Numbered from the stretch's first letter, positions 7,555 through 16,973 are shown. The stretch is 64,000 nucleotides of DNA from Streptomyces hygroscopicus (GCF_026168105.1 NZ_LBMW01000002.1:1-64000), one strand, 5' to 3'. Numbers and translations: made by a program. The notes: a model not told the origin generated them from the letters alone.

Positions 7555-9342
7555 GTGGACGAGAGCGGCGGGAGCGGACAGCCGCGCTCCGGCAACGACG
7601 GGGCGACCGACCGCGAAACGAAGGCCCCCGAGGCACGACCCGATCGGAACCGGACCCCTACCACGCCCCACGCGACGGAGCCGGAGGGCACCGTGACGCC
7701 TCCCGACGAGCCGGGTGAGGAAGCGGACCGCCCGTTGGTACCCCGCGCGGAGGAGAAGGAATCCGCAGCGCCCCACGCGGAGCCCGCGGACTCCGTGCCG
7801 CCGCGCGACGCGGCAGAGAAGGCGCAGGGGTCGGCGGCCTCCCCCGAGAACGACAAGCCCACGACGGCTCCCGGGAAGCAGACGGCCCCCGAGGAGCGAA
7901 CGGCCGCTGGAGAGCGAACGGCTCCCGGGAAACGAACGCCCCCCGGAGAGCGAACGCCCCCCGGAGAGCGAACGCCCCCCGGAGAGCGAACGCCCCCCGG
8001 AGAGCGAACGCCCCCCGGAGAGCGAACTTCCCCTGGAGAGCGGACGGTCGGCGGCGAGCAGCCGCCGAGTGCGTCACCCCACGACCCCGCCGACACCCCG
8101 CCGGCCGGCCGGCCCGCCGTCACCGCCCCGGAGCGCAGCCATGCCCACGCCCGTGCCGGTGTCCGGGGAAGGCCCCCGCAGCGGCCCAGAGAGCCCGGCG
8201 GCGGGATCCTCATGGGGCGCCCCTTCGGGGTTCCCGTCTACGTCGCCCCCAGCTGGTTCCTCGTCGCCGCTCTGATCACCTGGGTGTTCGGCGGCCAGCT
8301 CGACCGCGTACTGCCCGGACTCGGCCTCACCCGCTACCTCGTCTCCCTCTTCTTCGCCGTCGCCTTCTACGCCTCCGTCCTCATCCACGAGCTCGCCCAC
8401 ACCGTCGTCGCCCTCCGCTACCAGCTGCCGGTGCGCCGCATCCAGCTCCAGTTCTTCGGCGGCGTGTCCGAAATCGAGAAGGAGGCCGAAACCCCCGGCC
8501 GGGAGTTCCTCCTCGCCTTCGTCGGCCCCCTGCTCTCCCTCGTCCTTGCCGGCGTCTTCTACCTCGCCCTCCAGCCCGTGGAACCCGGTACCGTCACCGG
8601 AGTCCTGCTGGCCGGCCTGATGATCTCCAACCTCATCGTGGCCGCCTTCAACCTGCTCCCCGGCCTGCCCCTCGACGGCGGGCGTATGCTCCGCGCCGTC
8701 GTCTGGAAGATCACCGGCAGGCCGATGAGCGGCACCGTCGCAGCAGCCTGGGTCGGCCGCGCCCTCGCCGTCAGCGTCCTGATCGGCCTCCCCCTGCTCA
8801 CCCAGTCCGGCGCACTCGGCGCCACCGCCGAGGACAGCGTCGGCGTGGACACCGTCACCGACGCCCTGCTGGCCGCCATCCTCGCCGCGATCATCTGGAC
8901 CGGCGCCGGCAACAGCCTGCGCATGGCCCGCCTGCGCGAACACCTCCCCGAACTGCGCGCCCGCACCCTCACCCGCCGCGCGGTCCCCGTCGAGACCGAC
9001 ACCCCGCTCTCCGAAGCCCTCCGCCGCGCCAACGACGCCGGCGCCCGCGCCCTCGTCGTCGTCGACCCCCACGGCGAACCCCTCTCCCTCGTCCGTGAGG
9101 CGGCCATCGTCGGCGTACCGGAACACCGCCGTCCCTGGGTCGCCGTCAGCGGCCTCGCCCAGGAACTCACCGACGGCATGCGCGTCTCCGCGGAACTCGC
9201 CGGCGAGGACCTCCTCGACGTCCTGCGCGCCACCCCGGCGACCGAGTACCTCGTCGTGGAGGAAACCGGCGAGATCTACGGAGTCCTGTCCGCCGCGGAC
9301 GTGGAACGGGCCTTCGTGAAGGCCATGGCCCGCCCCAGCTGA
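7555..9342 (+). CDS. Site-2 (M50) intramembrane metalloprotease with CBS domains and long disordered N-terminus
   Basis: Membrane protease of 595 residues. Residues 1 to about 220 are hydrophilic, Pro/Glu/Thr-rich and contain a hexapeptide repeat (RTPPGE type). Then comes the M50 core: GVPVYVAPSWFLVAAL, zinc motif HELAH (His278, Glu279, His282), several hydrophobic spans, and LPGLPLDGGRML with zinc ligand Asp374. After the last membrane span are two CBS modules (around residues 470-590, LSEALRRANDAGARALVVVD and TEYLVVEETGEIYGVLSAADV). GTG 7555 is preceded by GAGGGGA. The family cleaves membrane-embedded regulators; the substrate is unknown. The disordered head is absent from the usual Rip3-like protein and is the odd feature. 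Confidence 0.9.
   Translation: MDESGGSGQPRSGNDGATDRETKAPEARPDRNRTPTTPHATEPEGTVTPPDEPGEEADRPLVPRAEEKESAAPHAEPADSVPPRDAAEKAQGSAASPENDKPTTAPGKQTAPEERTAAGERTAPGKRTPPGERTPPGERTPPGERTPPGERTPPGERTSPGERTVGGEQPPSASPHDPADTPPAGRPAVTAPERSHAHARAGVRGRPPQRPREPGGGILMGRPFGVPVYVAPSWFLVAALITWVFGGQLDRVLPGLGLTRYLVSLFFAVAFYASVLIHELAHTVVALRYQLPVRRIQLQFFGGVSEIEKEAETPGREFLLAFVGPLLSLVLAGVFYLALQPVEPGTVTGVLLAGLMISNLIVAAFNLLPGLPLDGGRMLRAVVWKITGRPMSGTVAAAWVGRALAVSVLIGLPLLTQSGALGATAEDSVGVDTVTDALLAAILAAIIWTGAGNSLRMARLREHLPELRARTLTRRAVPVETDTPLSEALRRANDAGARALVVVDPHGEPLSLVREAAIVGVPEHRRPWVAVSGLAQELTDGMRVSAELAGEDLLDVLRATPATEYLVVEETGEIYGVLSAADVERAFVKAMARPS
7897..8040 (+). repeat. 18-bp in-frame minisatellite, eight units
   Basis: Eight consecutive 18-bp units start at 7897, 7915, 7933, 7951, 7969, 7987, 8005 and 8023. 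The five from 7933 to 8022 are identical (CGAACGCCCCCCGGAGAG); the outer three are diverged. Each adds six residues of the RTPPGE type to the site-2 protease N-terminus, so copy number changes keep the frame. Confidence 0.95.
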
Positions 9343-9419
9343 ACCACGGGCCGCCCCGGCCGGGCCCACGCCCCGGGCACGTGGTCGGCGGCCCCTCCGG
9401 CGACCGGTAGGCTGGTCAC

Positions 9420-10322
9420 ATGTCCGAACCGACCGGTGCCGCCCGCCGTCGCGGGCCCTTCAAGGTCGGGGACCAGGTACAGCTGACCGATCCCAAGGGC
9501 CGCCACTACACGTTCACGCTCGAAGCGGGGAAGAATTTCCACACCCACAAGGGTTCCTTCCCCCACGACGAACTGATCGGCGCACCCGAGGGCAGCGTTG
9601 TCCGCACCACCGGGAACGTCGCCTACCTCGCGTTGCGCCCCCTGCTCCCCGACTACGTCCTGTCCATGCCCCGCGGGGCAGCCGTCGTCTACCCCAAGGA
9701 CGCGGGGCAGATCCTCGCCTTCGCCGACATCTTCCCCGGCGCACGCGTCGTGGAGGCCGGCGTCGGCTCAGGCTCGCTCAGCAGCTTCCTGCTGCGCGCC
9801 ATCGGCGACCAGGGCATGCTCCACAGCTACGAACGCCGCGCCGACTTCGCCGAGATCGCCCAGCAGAACGTGGAACGCTACTTCGGCGGCCCCCACCCCG
9901 CCTGGCAACTCACCGTCGGCGACCTCCAGGACAACCTGAGCGACACCGACGTCGACCGCGTCATCCTCGACATGCTCGCCCCCTGGGAATGCCTCGAAGC
10001 CGTCTCCAAGGCACTCGTCCCCGGCGGCATCCTCTGCTGCTACGTGGCCACCACCACCCAGCTCGCCCGGACCGTCGAGTCCATCCGCGAGATCGGCTGC
10101 TTCAACGAGCCGACCGCCTGGGAGACGATGATCCGCAACTGGCACATCGAAGGCCTCGCCGTCCGCCCCGACCACCGGATGATCGGCCATACGGGCTTCC
10201 TCCTCACCGCCCGCCGCCTCGCCGACGGAGTCGAGCCGCCCATGCGCCGCCGCCGCCCCGCCAAGGGCGCCTACGGCGAGGACTACGCCGGCCCCAACCC
10301 CGACGGAGGCGCCGGCCGCTGA
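9420..10322 (+). CDS. trmI: tRNA (adenine-58-N1)-methyltransferase
   Basis: SAM-dependent methyltransferase of 300 residues that makes m1A58 in the tRNA T-loop. An N-terminal beta-barrel domain (FKVGDQVQLTDPKGRHYTFTL) precedes the Rossmann domain with motif I VVEAGVGSGSLSSFLL and the DMLAPWECLEA motif. The ending carries a basic PMRRRRPAKG stretch. ATG 9420 has no strong Shine-Dalgarno in the bases just upstream. In actinobacteria trmI is often near the arc/proteasome genes, as here. A very long hairpin follows. Confidence 0.95.
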   Translation: MSEPTGAARRRGPFKVGDQVQLTDPKGRHYTFTLEAGKNFHTHKGSFPHDELIGAPEGSVVRTTGNVAYLALRPLLPDYVLSMPRGAAVVYPKDAGQILAFADIFPGARVVEAGVGSGSLSSFLLRAIGDQGMLHSYERRADFAEIAQQNVERYFGGPHPAWQLTVGDLQDNLSDTDVDRVILDMLAPWECLEAVSKALVPGGILCCYVATTTQLARTVESIREIGCFNEPTAWETMIRNWHIEGLAVRPDHRMIGHTGFLLTARRLADGVEPPMRRRRPAKGAYGEDYAGPNPDGGAGR

Positions 10323-10339
10323 CGCCGCCCCGCGCCCCC

Positions 10340-10412
10340 GCCAACGCATGAGCGCCGTGGCCCAGTTCCCGGAGACATTCCGGGAACTGGGCCACGGCGC
10401 TCATGCGTTGGC
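10340..10412. terminator. Exceptionally long perfect hairpin downstream of trmI
   Basis: A 33-bp arm (10340-10372, beginning GCCAACGCATGAGC) is perfectly repeated in inverted orientation at 10380-10412, with a 7-nt loop AGACATT. It starts 18 bp after the trmI stop. It is most simply a terminator, but the arm is about twice the length of the others in this window and there is no T-tract. Confidence 0.85.
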
Positions 10413-10539
10413 ACACCGTCCCCCCACCGGACCCTGACGCGCCGCCAGAAGTACGCACCCGCCGTTCCCCTGCACTGTGACGTGTGGCACGATGCGGGAC
10501 ACCGCCACCGGCACAGCTCTCACAGGAGACACTTCTCGC

Positions 10540-11115
10540 GTGCAGCACCCCGCCGCCCCGGAACTCGCTCACACCACCCCCCGGCCCATCCACTGGGTCG
10601 CCACGGCCACCGCCGTCTCCGGCGCCATCGCCCTGGCCTCCGTGCTGCACCCCGCCTCCGCGACGGCGGCCCAGCCCCAGGCCGAGACGAAGTCGGCCCC
10701 CGCAGCCCCGGCACCCCCCGACCCGGCCAAGGCCGACTTCCCCCTCGACTGCGGCCCCACCAAGATCCTCATCGTGAAACAGGCCACCGGCGACCTCGAC
10801 GGCGACGGCCGGCCCGAGACCGTCGCCGTCGTCCACTGCGACGCGAGCATGGGCACCCCACCCGACGGGGTCTACGTCCTCACCCGGACCGCCGACGCCC
10901 CCCGGCCCCGCGTCGTCGCCACCCTCGTCAACCCCAAGGACCGCCTCACCGTCACCGACTTCACCGTCCGCGACGCCTCCGTCACCGCCACGCTGCTCGG
11001 CTACTCCTCGGCCGACGTACCCAGTTGCTGCCCGGACGTGAAGAGCGCCGTCAAATGGCAGTGGAAGGGGGGCGCGTTCATCCGCTCCACACCCTCCGGC
11101 GCACAGACCATGTGA
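10540..11115 (+). CDS. Secreted hypothetical protein
   Basis: Protein of 191 residues with no family I can name. GTG 10540 follows an ACAGGAGAC ribosome site; longer in-frame starts lack one. The N-terminus carries a signal peptide (hydrophobic WVATATAVSGAIALASVL, then PASATAAQ as a likely signal peptidase I site), an Ala/Pro linker and a globular part. It contains GDLDGDGRPETVAVVHC, an FG-GAP/dockerin-like Asp-rich loop that may bind calcium, and cysteines including an adjacent pair in DVPSCCPDVKS. The ending KWQWKGGAFIRS resembles other actinobacterial secreted proteins of unknown role. Probably exported. Confidence 0.75.
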   Translation: MQHPAAPELAHTTPRPIHWVATATAVSGAIALASVLHPASATAAQPQAETKSAPAAPAPPDPAKADFPLDCGPTKILIVKQATGDLDGDGRPETVAVVHCDASMGTPPDGVYVLTRTADAPRPRVVATLVNPKDRLTVTDFTVRDASVTATLLGYSSADVPSCCPDVKSAVKWQWKGGAFIRSTPSGAQTM

Positions 11116-11229
11116 CCCCACGCTTCCACACCCGCCCCCGGGCGCACCACCAGTCCGTGGACGCACCGCCTCAGGGCGCAACCCCGATGTGAGAAACCAG
11201 ACAGCACATGACCTGCAGTGGTCGTACGA

Positions 11230-11532
11230 TCACTCCGCGTCCGGCCCGTAGACCTCCACCCTGTCCGAAACGCGACGTACGTGGATGCACTCACCCGGAC
11301 ACTCCCGCGCCGAGTCCACCACATCCGTGAGAAGCGGCAGCGGTACGGGCGTTGCCGCCCCACTGGCCTGCAAAAGCTCCTCGTCCGGCCCCTTCACATA
11401 GGCCAGACCGTCGATGTCCAGCTCGAAGATCTCAGGCGCGTACTGGGCACAGATGCCGTCGCCGGTACACAGATCCTGGTCGATCCAGACCTCCAGCGCC
11501 TCGCCGCCGACTCCGGCCTGCTGCACGGTCAT
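11230..11532 (-). CDS. Ferredoxin, probable single [3Fe-4S] cluster
   Basis: Acidic electron carrier of 100 residues. Four cysteines are visible at 22, 28, 78 and 82. CTGDGIC gives the C-x5-C spacing of ferredoxins in which the second cluster Cys is replaced, and ECPGECI gives the C-P partner, so a 3Fe-4S (or labile 4Fe-4S) cluster is expected. Such ferredoxins usually serve P450s or other oxygenases. The P450 in this window is about 23 kb away and probably unrelated. ATG 11532 has a weak purine-rich upstream. It is divergent from arc. Confidence 0.85.
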   Translation of the reverse strand: MTVQQAGVGGEALEVWIDQDLCTGDGICAQYAPEIFELDIDGLAYVKGPDEELLQASGAATPVPLPLLTDVVDSARECPGECIHVRRVSDRVEVYGPDAE

Positions 11533-11717
11533 CTCCCCTGCCGATCGCTGCGCAGAGCGGCCCGGGAATCCGGCCAGCTCTGACGGGTGTTGAACACCCC
11601 GACCCTACCTTCGGCCGCTTTCCAATCATGTTCGGTGGGTATTCCCCTGGCGTGAGGGAGAGCGCAAGGGTGAAGATCGGACACACCTCGACAGTCTTTG
11701 TGATCTAGGGGTTTCAA

Positions 11718-11742
11718 TCGACACCCACCCAGGTAGGGTCTG
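11718..11742 (+). promoter_or_regulatory. Candidate arc promoter sharing a block with pup
   Basis: The block begins TCGACACCC and ends GTAGGGTCTG (11733-11742). The pup upstream region has TCGGACCC ending in the same GTAGGGTCTG at 15401-15410. TAGGGT is a plausible -10 hexamer; it lies about 45 nt before the arc start. The likeness suggests shared transcription of unfoldase and tag. Confidence 0.4.
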
Positions 11743-11777
11743 GAAGCGTCCAGCTCCCCTTGGAGGAGGTGAGGACC

Positions 11778-13544
11778 GTGGCAGCCCACGACGACGACAT
11801 GAACCGCGGCATCCGCCCGGGACGAGGGTCCGAAGACCCGGCCGGGCAGATCGCCTACCTTGAGCAGGAGATCGCCGTCCTGCGACGCAAGCTCGCCGAC
11901 TCTCCGCGACACACGAGGATTCTCGAAGAGCGGATCGTCGAGCTGCAGACCAACCTGGCCGGCGTATCCGCGCAGAACGAGCGGCTCGCCAACACGCTCC
12001 GTGAGGCCCGCGACCAGATCGTGGCCCTCAAGGAAGAGGTCGACCGGCTCGCACAGCCACCAGCCGGCTTCGGTGTCTTCCTGCAGGCGAACGAGGACGG
12101 CACGGCCGACATCTTCACCGGAGGCCGCAAACTCCGGGTGAACGTCAGCCCCAGCGTGGAACTCGACGAGCTCCGCCGCGGCCAGGAAGTGATGCTCAAC
12201 GAGGCGCTCAACGTGGTCGAGGCCATGGAATTCGAGCGGGTCGGGGACATCGTCACCCTCAAGGAAGTCCTCGAGGACGGCGAGCGCGCCCTCGTGCTCG
12301 GGCACACCGACGAGGAACGGGTGGTACGGCTCGCCGAGCCGCTGCTGGACGTCACCATCCGCCCCGGCGACGCCCTCCTGCTCGAGCCCCGCTCCGGCTA
12401 CGTCTACGAAGTCGTACCGAAGAGCGAAGTCGAGGAACTCGTCCTCGAAGAGGTACCCGACATCGGCTACGACCAGATCGGCGGCCTCGGTAACCAGATC
12501 GAAGCCATCCGCGACGCGGTCGAGCTCCCGTACCTCTACCCCGACCTGTTCAAGGAGCACGAACTGCGGCCGCCCAAGGGCGTCCTGCTGTACGGGCCCC
12601 CCGGATGCGGAAAGACGCTCATCGCCAAGGCCGTGGCCAACTCCCTGGCCAAGAAGGTCGCCGAAGTCACCGGCCAGGCCGCGGGCAAGAGTTTCTTCCT
12701 CAACATCAAGGGCCCCGAGCTGCTGAACAAGTACGTCGGCGAGACCGAGCGGCAGATCCGCCTCGTCTTCCAGCGCGCCCGTGAGAAGGCCAGCGAGGGC
12801 ACCCCCGTCATCGTCTTCTTCGACGAGATGGAATCCCTCTTCCGCACCCGCGGCTCCGGCGTCAGTTCGGACGTGGAGAACACCATCGTCCCCCAGCTGC
12901 TCGCCGAGATCGACGGCGTGGAAGGCCTGCAGAACGTCGTGGTCATCGGCGCCTCCAACCGCGAGGACATGATCGACCCCGCGATCCTGCGGCCCGGCCG
13001 CCTCGACGTGAAGATCAAGATCGAACGTCCGGACGCCGAAGCGGCCAAGGACATCTTCGGCAAGTACCTCACGGAAAGGCTCCCGCTGCACGGCGACGAC
13101 GTCAGCGAGCACGGAGGCGACAAGTCGGCAACCGTCCACGGCATGATCCAGACCGCCGTGGAACAGATGTACGCCGAATCCGACGAGAACCGCTTCCTCG
13201 AGGTCACCTACGCCAACGGCGACAAGGAAGTCCTCTACTTCAAGGACTTCAACTCCGGCGCCATGATCGAAAACATCGTCGGCCGCGCCAAGAAGATGGC
13301 GATCAAGGACTTTCTCGAACACAGCCAGAAGGGCCTCAGGGTCTCCCACCTCCTCCAGGCGTGCGTGGACGAGTTCAAGGAGAACGAGGACCTGCCCAAC
13401 ACCACCAACCCGGACGACTGGGCCAGGATCTCCGGAAAGAAGGGTGAACGGATCGTCTACATCCGCACCCTCATCACCGGAAAACAGGGCGCAGACACCG
13501 GACGCTCCATCGACACGGTGGCGAACACCGGTCAGTACCTGTAA
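11778..13544 (+). CDS. arc: Proteasome-associated AAA ATPase ARC/Mpa
   Basis: Hexameric unfoldase of 588 residues that recognises pupylated proteins and feeds them to the 20S proteasome. Domains in order: N-terminal coiled coil (about 20-75) that binds Pup, tandem OB folds (about 80-230), AAA+ module with Walker A GPPGCGKT (273-280) and Walker [11 protein letters not shown] (Asp349, Glu350), arginine-finger region [17 protein letters not shown], and C-terminal GQYL tail. That tail docks in the alpha-ring and opens the gate. GTG 11778 is chosen because AGGAGGT sits 7 nt upstream; the length matches S. coelicolor Arc. It heads the pupylation locus and is followed by its own terminator. Confidence 0.98.
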   Translation: MAAHDDDMNRGIRPGRGSEDPAGQIAYLEQEIAVLRRKLADSPRHTRILEERIVELQTNLAGVSAQNERLANTLREARDQIVALKEEVDRLAQPPAGFGVFLQANEDGTADIFTGGRKLRVNVSPSVELDELRRGQEVMLNEALNVVEAMEFERVGDIVTLKEVLEDGERALVLGHTDEERVVRLAEPLLDVTIRPGDALLLEPRSGYVYEVVPKSEVEELVLEEVPDIGYDQIGGLGNQIEAIRDAVELPYLYPDLFKEHELRPPKGVLLYGPPGCGKTLIAKAVANSLAKKVAEVTGQAAGKSFFLNIKGPELLNKYVGETERQIRLVFQRAREKASEGTPVIVFFDEMESLFRTRGSGVSSDVENTIVPQLLAEIDGVEGLQNVVVIGASNREDMIDPAILRPGRLDVKIKIERPDAEAAKDIFGKYLTERLPLHGDDVSEHGGDKSATVHGMIQTAVEQMYAESDENRFLEVTYANGDKEVLYFKDFNSGAMIENIVGRAKKMAIKDFLEHSQKGLRVSHLLQACVDEFKENEDLPNTTNPDDWARISGKKGERIVYIRTLITGKQGADTGRSIDTVANTGQYL

Positions 13545-13550
13545 AAGGCG

Positions 13551-13591
13551 GGGCGGCTGCGGGTGCCCTCACCGGGTACCCGCAGCCGCCC
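13551..13591 (+). terminator. Terminator after arc
   Basis: 14-bp stem GGGCGGCTGCGGGT (13551-13564) paired with 13578-13591, 13-nt loop, flanked by an AAAAGG / CGCTTTT outer complement. Confidence 0.8.
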
Positions 13592-13778
13592 GCTTTTCAG
13601 GCCACGGCTGGAGCACAGCAATGACGCAAATGATCTCCCCACCAGCGCAAAGGCGTTCTAGGCTCTTTCGTACCGCCGCGTCGCGCCGTGCGGGGACGGG
13701 CACCGCACGCGCACCGGAGCACCAGCGGTATCTGAGCGCCGCCCCCGACCGAGGGCGCCGCCGGGCAAGGAGGGCCGC

Positions 13779-15290
13779 ATGACCGTACGGCGAGTAATGG
13801 GCATCGAGACGGAGTACGGCATCTCCGTCCCCGGCCACCCCAACGCCAATGCCATGCTCACCTCGTCCCAGATCGTCAACGCCTACGCGGCGGCGATGCA
13901 CCGGGCCCGCCGGGCCCGCTGGGACTTCGAGGAGGAGAACCCGCTGCGCGACGCGCGAGGCTTCGACCTCGCCCGCGAGGCCGCCGACGCCAGCCAGCTC
14001 ACCGACGAGGACATCGGACTCGCCAACGTGATCCTCACCAACGGCGCGCGGCTCTACGTCGACCACGCACACCCCGAGTACAGCGCGCCCGAGGTCACCA
14101 ACCCGCGCGACGCCGTCCTCTGGGACAAGGCCGGCGAGCGGATCATGGCCGAGGCCGCGGAACGGGCCGCCCAGCTCCCCGGCGCCCAGCCGATCCACCT
14201 CTACAAGAACAACACCGACAACAAGGGCGCCTCCTACGGCACGCACGAGAACTACCTGATGAAGCGGGAGACTCCCTTCTCGGACATCGTGCGCCACCTC
14301 ACGCCCTTCTTCGTCTCCCGCCAGGTCTTCGCCGGAGCGGGCCGGGTCGGCATCGGCCAGGACGGGCACGAACACGGCTTCCAGCTCAGCCAGCGCGCCG
14401 ACTACTTCGAGGTCGAAGTGGGCCTCGAGACGACGCTCAAGCGCCCCATCATCAACACCCGGGACGAGCCGCACGCCGACGCCGAGAAATACCGGCGACT
14501 GCACGTCATCATCGGTGACGCAAATCTGTCCGAAATCTCGACCTACCTGAAGCTGGGCACCACCGCCCTCGTCCTCTCCATGATCGAGGACGGCTTCATC
14601 GCCGTCGACCTCGCCGTCGACCAGCCCGTACGCACCCTCCACCAGGTCTCCCACGACCCCACCCTCAAGCGACTCGTCACCCTCCGCAGCGGCCGGACAC
14701 TCACCGCCGTCCAGCTCCAGATGGAGTACTACGAGCTGTCACGCAAATACGTGGAGGAACGGTACGGGGCGGATGCCGACGAACAGACGAAGGATGTCCT
14801 GTCCCGCTGGGAAGACACCCTCAACCGCCTCGAGAACGACCCCATGAGCCTCGCCGGCGAACTGGACTGGGTCGCCAAGCGAGAGCTCATGGAGGGCTAC
14901 CGGCGCCGTGACGGCCTCGACTGGGACGCCGCCCGGCTCCACCTCGTCGACCTCCAGTACGCCGACGTACGCGCCGAGAAGGGCCTCTACAACCGTCTGG
15001 TGGCCCGCGGACGCATGAAGCGGCTCCTGGACGAGACCGACGTCGAGCGGGCCCGCACCAAGCCGCCGGAGGACACACGCGCCTACTTCCGCGGCCGCTG
15101 CCTCGAGCAGTACGCCGACGACGTCGCCGCCGCATCCTGGGACTCGGTCATCTTCGACCTCCCCGGCCGCGACTCGCTCCAGCGCGTCCCAACCCTGGAA
15201 CCGCTTCGCGGAACGCGTAATCACGTCAAGGAGCTCCTGGACCGCTGCCGCACGGCGGAGGACCTGGTCAGGGTCCTGTCCGGCGGCTGA
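13779..15290 (+). CDS. dop: Deamidase/depupylase of Pup
   Basis: Dop, 503 residues, glutamine-synthetase-fold enzyme that converts the Pup C-terminal Gln to Glu and also removes Pup from substrates. Diagnostic features are [18 protein letters not shown] at the start, the insert [23 protein letters not shown] (the Dop loop missing from PafA), [38 protein letters not shown], and [29 protein letters not shown] 13779 follows GCAAGGAGGGCCGC. It is paralogous to pafA about 6.6 kb downstream. Likely cotranscribed with, or closely upstream of, pup. Confidence 0.98.
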   Translation: MTVRRVMGIETEYGISVPGHPNANAMLTSSQIVNAYAAAMHRARRARWDFEEENPLRDARGFDLAREAADASQLTDEDIGLANVILTNGARLYVDHAHPEYSAPEVTNPRDAVLWDKAGERIMAEAAERAAQLPGAQPIHLYKNNTDNKGASYGTHENYLMKRETPFSDIVRHLTPFFVSRQVFAGAGRVGIGQDGHEHGFQLSQRADYFEVEVGLETTLKRPIINTRDEPHADAEKYRRLHVIIGDANLSEISTYLKLGTTALVLSMIEDGFIAVDLAVDQPVRTLHQVSHDPTLKRLVTLRSGRTLTAVQLQMEYYELSRKYVEERYGADADEQTKDVLSRWEDTLNRLENDPMSLAGELDWVAKRELMEGYRRRDGLDWDAARLHLVDLQYADVRAEKGLYNRLVARGRMKRLLDETDVERARTKPPEDTRAYFRGRCLEQYADDVAAASWDSVIFDLPGRDSLQRVPTLEPLRGTRNHVKELLDRCRTAEDLVRVLSGG

Positions 15291-15387
15291 GCGGGCACAG
15301 GGCCGTCCCGGCGGACGGGGTGGAAAACCCGGCGGCCGGGAATCATCGAGGTGCGCCCCGTACGTTGGAGTAACTGCGGGGCCGATG

Positions 15388-15410
15388 TCGGACCCGGCTT
15401 GTAGGGTCTG
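15388..15410 (+). promoter_or_regulatory. Candidate pup promoter
   Basis: TCGGACCC followed by GTAGGGTCTG, resembling the block upstream of arc. TAGGGT would be the -10 element. It lies about 60 nt before the pup ATG. Confidence 0.4.
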
Positions 15411-15469
15411 ATCATCACCAATCGGCACGATTGCCGACCATGTCGGGCGAACTGAGCGGGGTGAGGGTT

Positions 15470-15688
15470 ATGGCGACCAAGGACACCGGCGGCGGACAGC
15501 AGAAGGCCACGCGCTCCACGGAGGAGGTCGAGGAGCAGGAGCAGGACGCGCAGGCGCAGGGCGACCTCAAGGAGCGGCACGAGAAACTGAGCGACGACGT
15601 GGACTCCGTCCTCGACGAAATCGATGATGTGCTCGAGGAGAATGCCGAGGACTTCGTGCGCTCCTTCGTTCAAAAGGGCGGACAGTAG
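15470..15688 (+). CDS. pup: Prokaryotic ubiquitin-like protein Pup
   Basis: Small, acidic, largely disordered protein tag of 72 residues. It begins MATKDTGGGQQK, has an extended coiled-coil segment (KERHEKLSDDVDSVLDEIDDVLEEN) that binds Arc, and ends FVQKGGQ. The terminal Gln must be deamidated by Dop to Glu before PafA can ligate it to lysines. ATG 15470 is preferred to upstream TTG/ATG codons because it yields the conserved Pup N-terminus and length. It sits between dop and the endonuclease VII-like ORF. Confidence 0.98.
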   Translation: MATKDTGGGQQKATRSTEEVEEQEQDAQAQGDLKERHEKLSDDVDSVLDEIDDVLEENAEDFVRSFVQKGGQ

Positions 15689-15729
15689 GCCACTCTTCCC
15701 TGCGATTCGAAGGTGGACGGGGTTCAGGG

Positions 15730-16176
15730 GTGGTGGACGCGCCGAAGGTGAAGTGCTGCGCGCGGTGCGGCGAGGTCAAGCCGCGCGCAGTCTTCGCGAC
15801 AAAGCCGCACTCTGACCGGGGCCGAAGCACGAGTGCGTCATCCGGCGGCCTGGTCGCGCGACGCCAGGCGTGTCGGGCCATCGACAACCGAGTCGGCCGC
15901 CTGAAGCGTCCGTACGGCATCACCGAAGCCGAACACGACGCGTTGATCGCCTCCCGAGGGGGCGTCTGCTGCATATCTCTGTCAGCTCCGGCAACGCATG
16001 TGGATCACTGCCATGAGACGGGTAGGGTCCGTGGCGTACTGTGCTTCAACTGCAATTCCGGCCTCGGCCTGTTGAGGGACGATCCCGCAGCTGCGCACCG
16101 AGCTGCCGACTACCTGGAAGGAAACGCGTGGAAGCCAACACTCGTAGCACCGGGCGTCTACCAGCTGCCTTCCTGA
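15730..16176 (+). CDS. Endonuclease VII-like HNH/zinc protein, probably decaying
   Basis: A 148-residue ORF with the C-terminal half of the recombination endonuclease VII family: [47 protein letters not shown] (DH-H-N core), and [15 protein letters not shown], an ending I associate with the Streptomyces copy of this gene. Zinc-ligand pairs look damaged: the GVCxIC pattern reads GVCCIS, and the second half of the N-terminal ribbon has one Cys (RRQACRAI) in an unusually Ser/Arg-rich segment. A neighbouring frame there reads AAWSRDARR, resembling the family, so compensating frameshifts are possible. GTG 15730 is the assumed start. Its 3' 49 bases overlap prcB. Nuclease activity is doubtful. Confidence 0.65.
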   Translation: MVDAPKVKCCARCGEVKPRAVFATKPHSDRGRSTSASSGGLVARRQACRAIDNRVGRLKRPYGITEAEHDALIASRGGVCCISLSAPATHVDHCHETGRVRGVLCFNCNSGLGLLRDDPAAAHRAADYLEGNAWKPTLVAPGVYQLPS

Positions 16177-16973
16177 CGCCTGGGTCGTCGTCCTTCATGG
16201 ACTTCCTGTCGGAGCACCAGCCCCAGCTGCTGCCCGGCAACCGTCAGCTGCCCCCCACCCAGGGCGTGATCGAGGCCCCGCACGGCACGACCATCGTGGC
16301 CGCCACGTTCCCCGGCGGCGTGGTGCTCGCCGGTGACCGGCGGGCGACGATGGGCAATGTCATCGCGCAGCGGGACATCGAGAAGGTGTTTCCGACGGAC
16401 GAGTACTCGGCGGTCGGCATCGCCGGTACGGCGGGTCTCGCCGTGGAGATGGTGAAGCTGTTCCAGCTGGAGCTGGAGCACTTCGAGAAGGTGGAGGGCG
16501 CGCAGCTCTCCCTGGAGGGCAAGGCGAACCGCCTGTCGACCATGATCCGTTCCAATCTCGGCATGGCCATGCAGGGCCTGGCCGTGGTTCCGCTCTTCGC
16601 CGGTTATGACGTGGACCGCGACAAGGGCCGCATTTTCTCCTATGACGTGACGGGCGGCCGCTCCGAGGAACACGGGTACGCGGCGACGGGTTCCGGCTCC
16701 ATCTTCGCGCGCGGCTCGATGAAGAAGCTCTACCGTGAGGACCTGACCGAGGAGCAGGCGACGACGCTGGTGGTCCAGGCTCTGTACGACGCGGCTGACG
16801 ACGACTCGGCGACCGGTGGTCCCGATCCCGCCCGCCGGATCTATCCGATTGTCACGGTGATCACCGAGGACGGTTTCCGCAGGCTCACCGAGGATGAGGC
16901 GGGCGAGACCTCGCACGCGGTCCTGGAGCACCGTCTGCGGCAGCCGGACGGCCCGAGGGCCGCTCTGCTCTGA
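16128..16973 (+). CDS. prcB: 20S proteasome beta subunit
   Basis: Catalytic subunit, 281 residues with a 53-residue propeptide removed autocatalytically. The mature protein starts at Thr54 in [26 protein letters not shown], with the catalytic Thr, the Asp and Lys/Arg neighbours conserved. [19 protein letters not shown] and RIYPIVTVI are typical. GTG 16128 is chosen because GGAAGGAAA lies just upstream and the propeptide [15 protein letters not shown] matches the S. coelicolor protein as I recall it. It overlaps the end of the preceding ORF by 49 nt and is followed 65 bp later by prcA. Confidence 0.97.
   Translation: MEANTRSTGRLPAAFLTPGSSSFMDFLSEHQPQLLPGNRQLPPTQGVIEAPHGTTIVAATFPGGVVLAGDRRATMGNVIAQRDIEKVFPTDEYSAVGIAGTAGLAVEMVKLFQLELEHFEKVEGAQLSLEGKANRLSTMIRSNLGMAMQGLAVVPLFAGYDVDRDKGRIFSYDVTGGRSEEHGYAATGSGSIFARGSMKKLYREDLTEEQATTLVVQALYDAADDDSATGGPDPARRIYPIVTVITEDGFRRLTEDEAGETSHAVLEHRLRQPDGPRAALL

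Noticed and set aside
7897-8040. Possible CRISPR array (regular short repeats)
   Set aside because: Repeats are contiguous without spacers, 18 bp, in frame and inside a gene; no cas genes are present.
8074-9369. 430-codon antisense frame opposite the site-2 protease
   Set aside because: Gly/Glu/Asp-rich shadow of the real gene, with no ribosome site or motif.
11230-11532. Ferredoxin as redox partner of the conservon P450
   Set aside because: They are about 23 kb apart in different transcription units; no sequence evidence links them.
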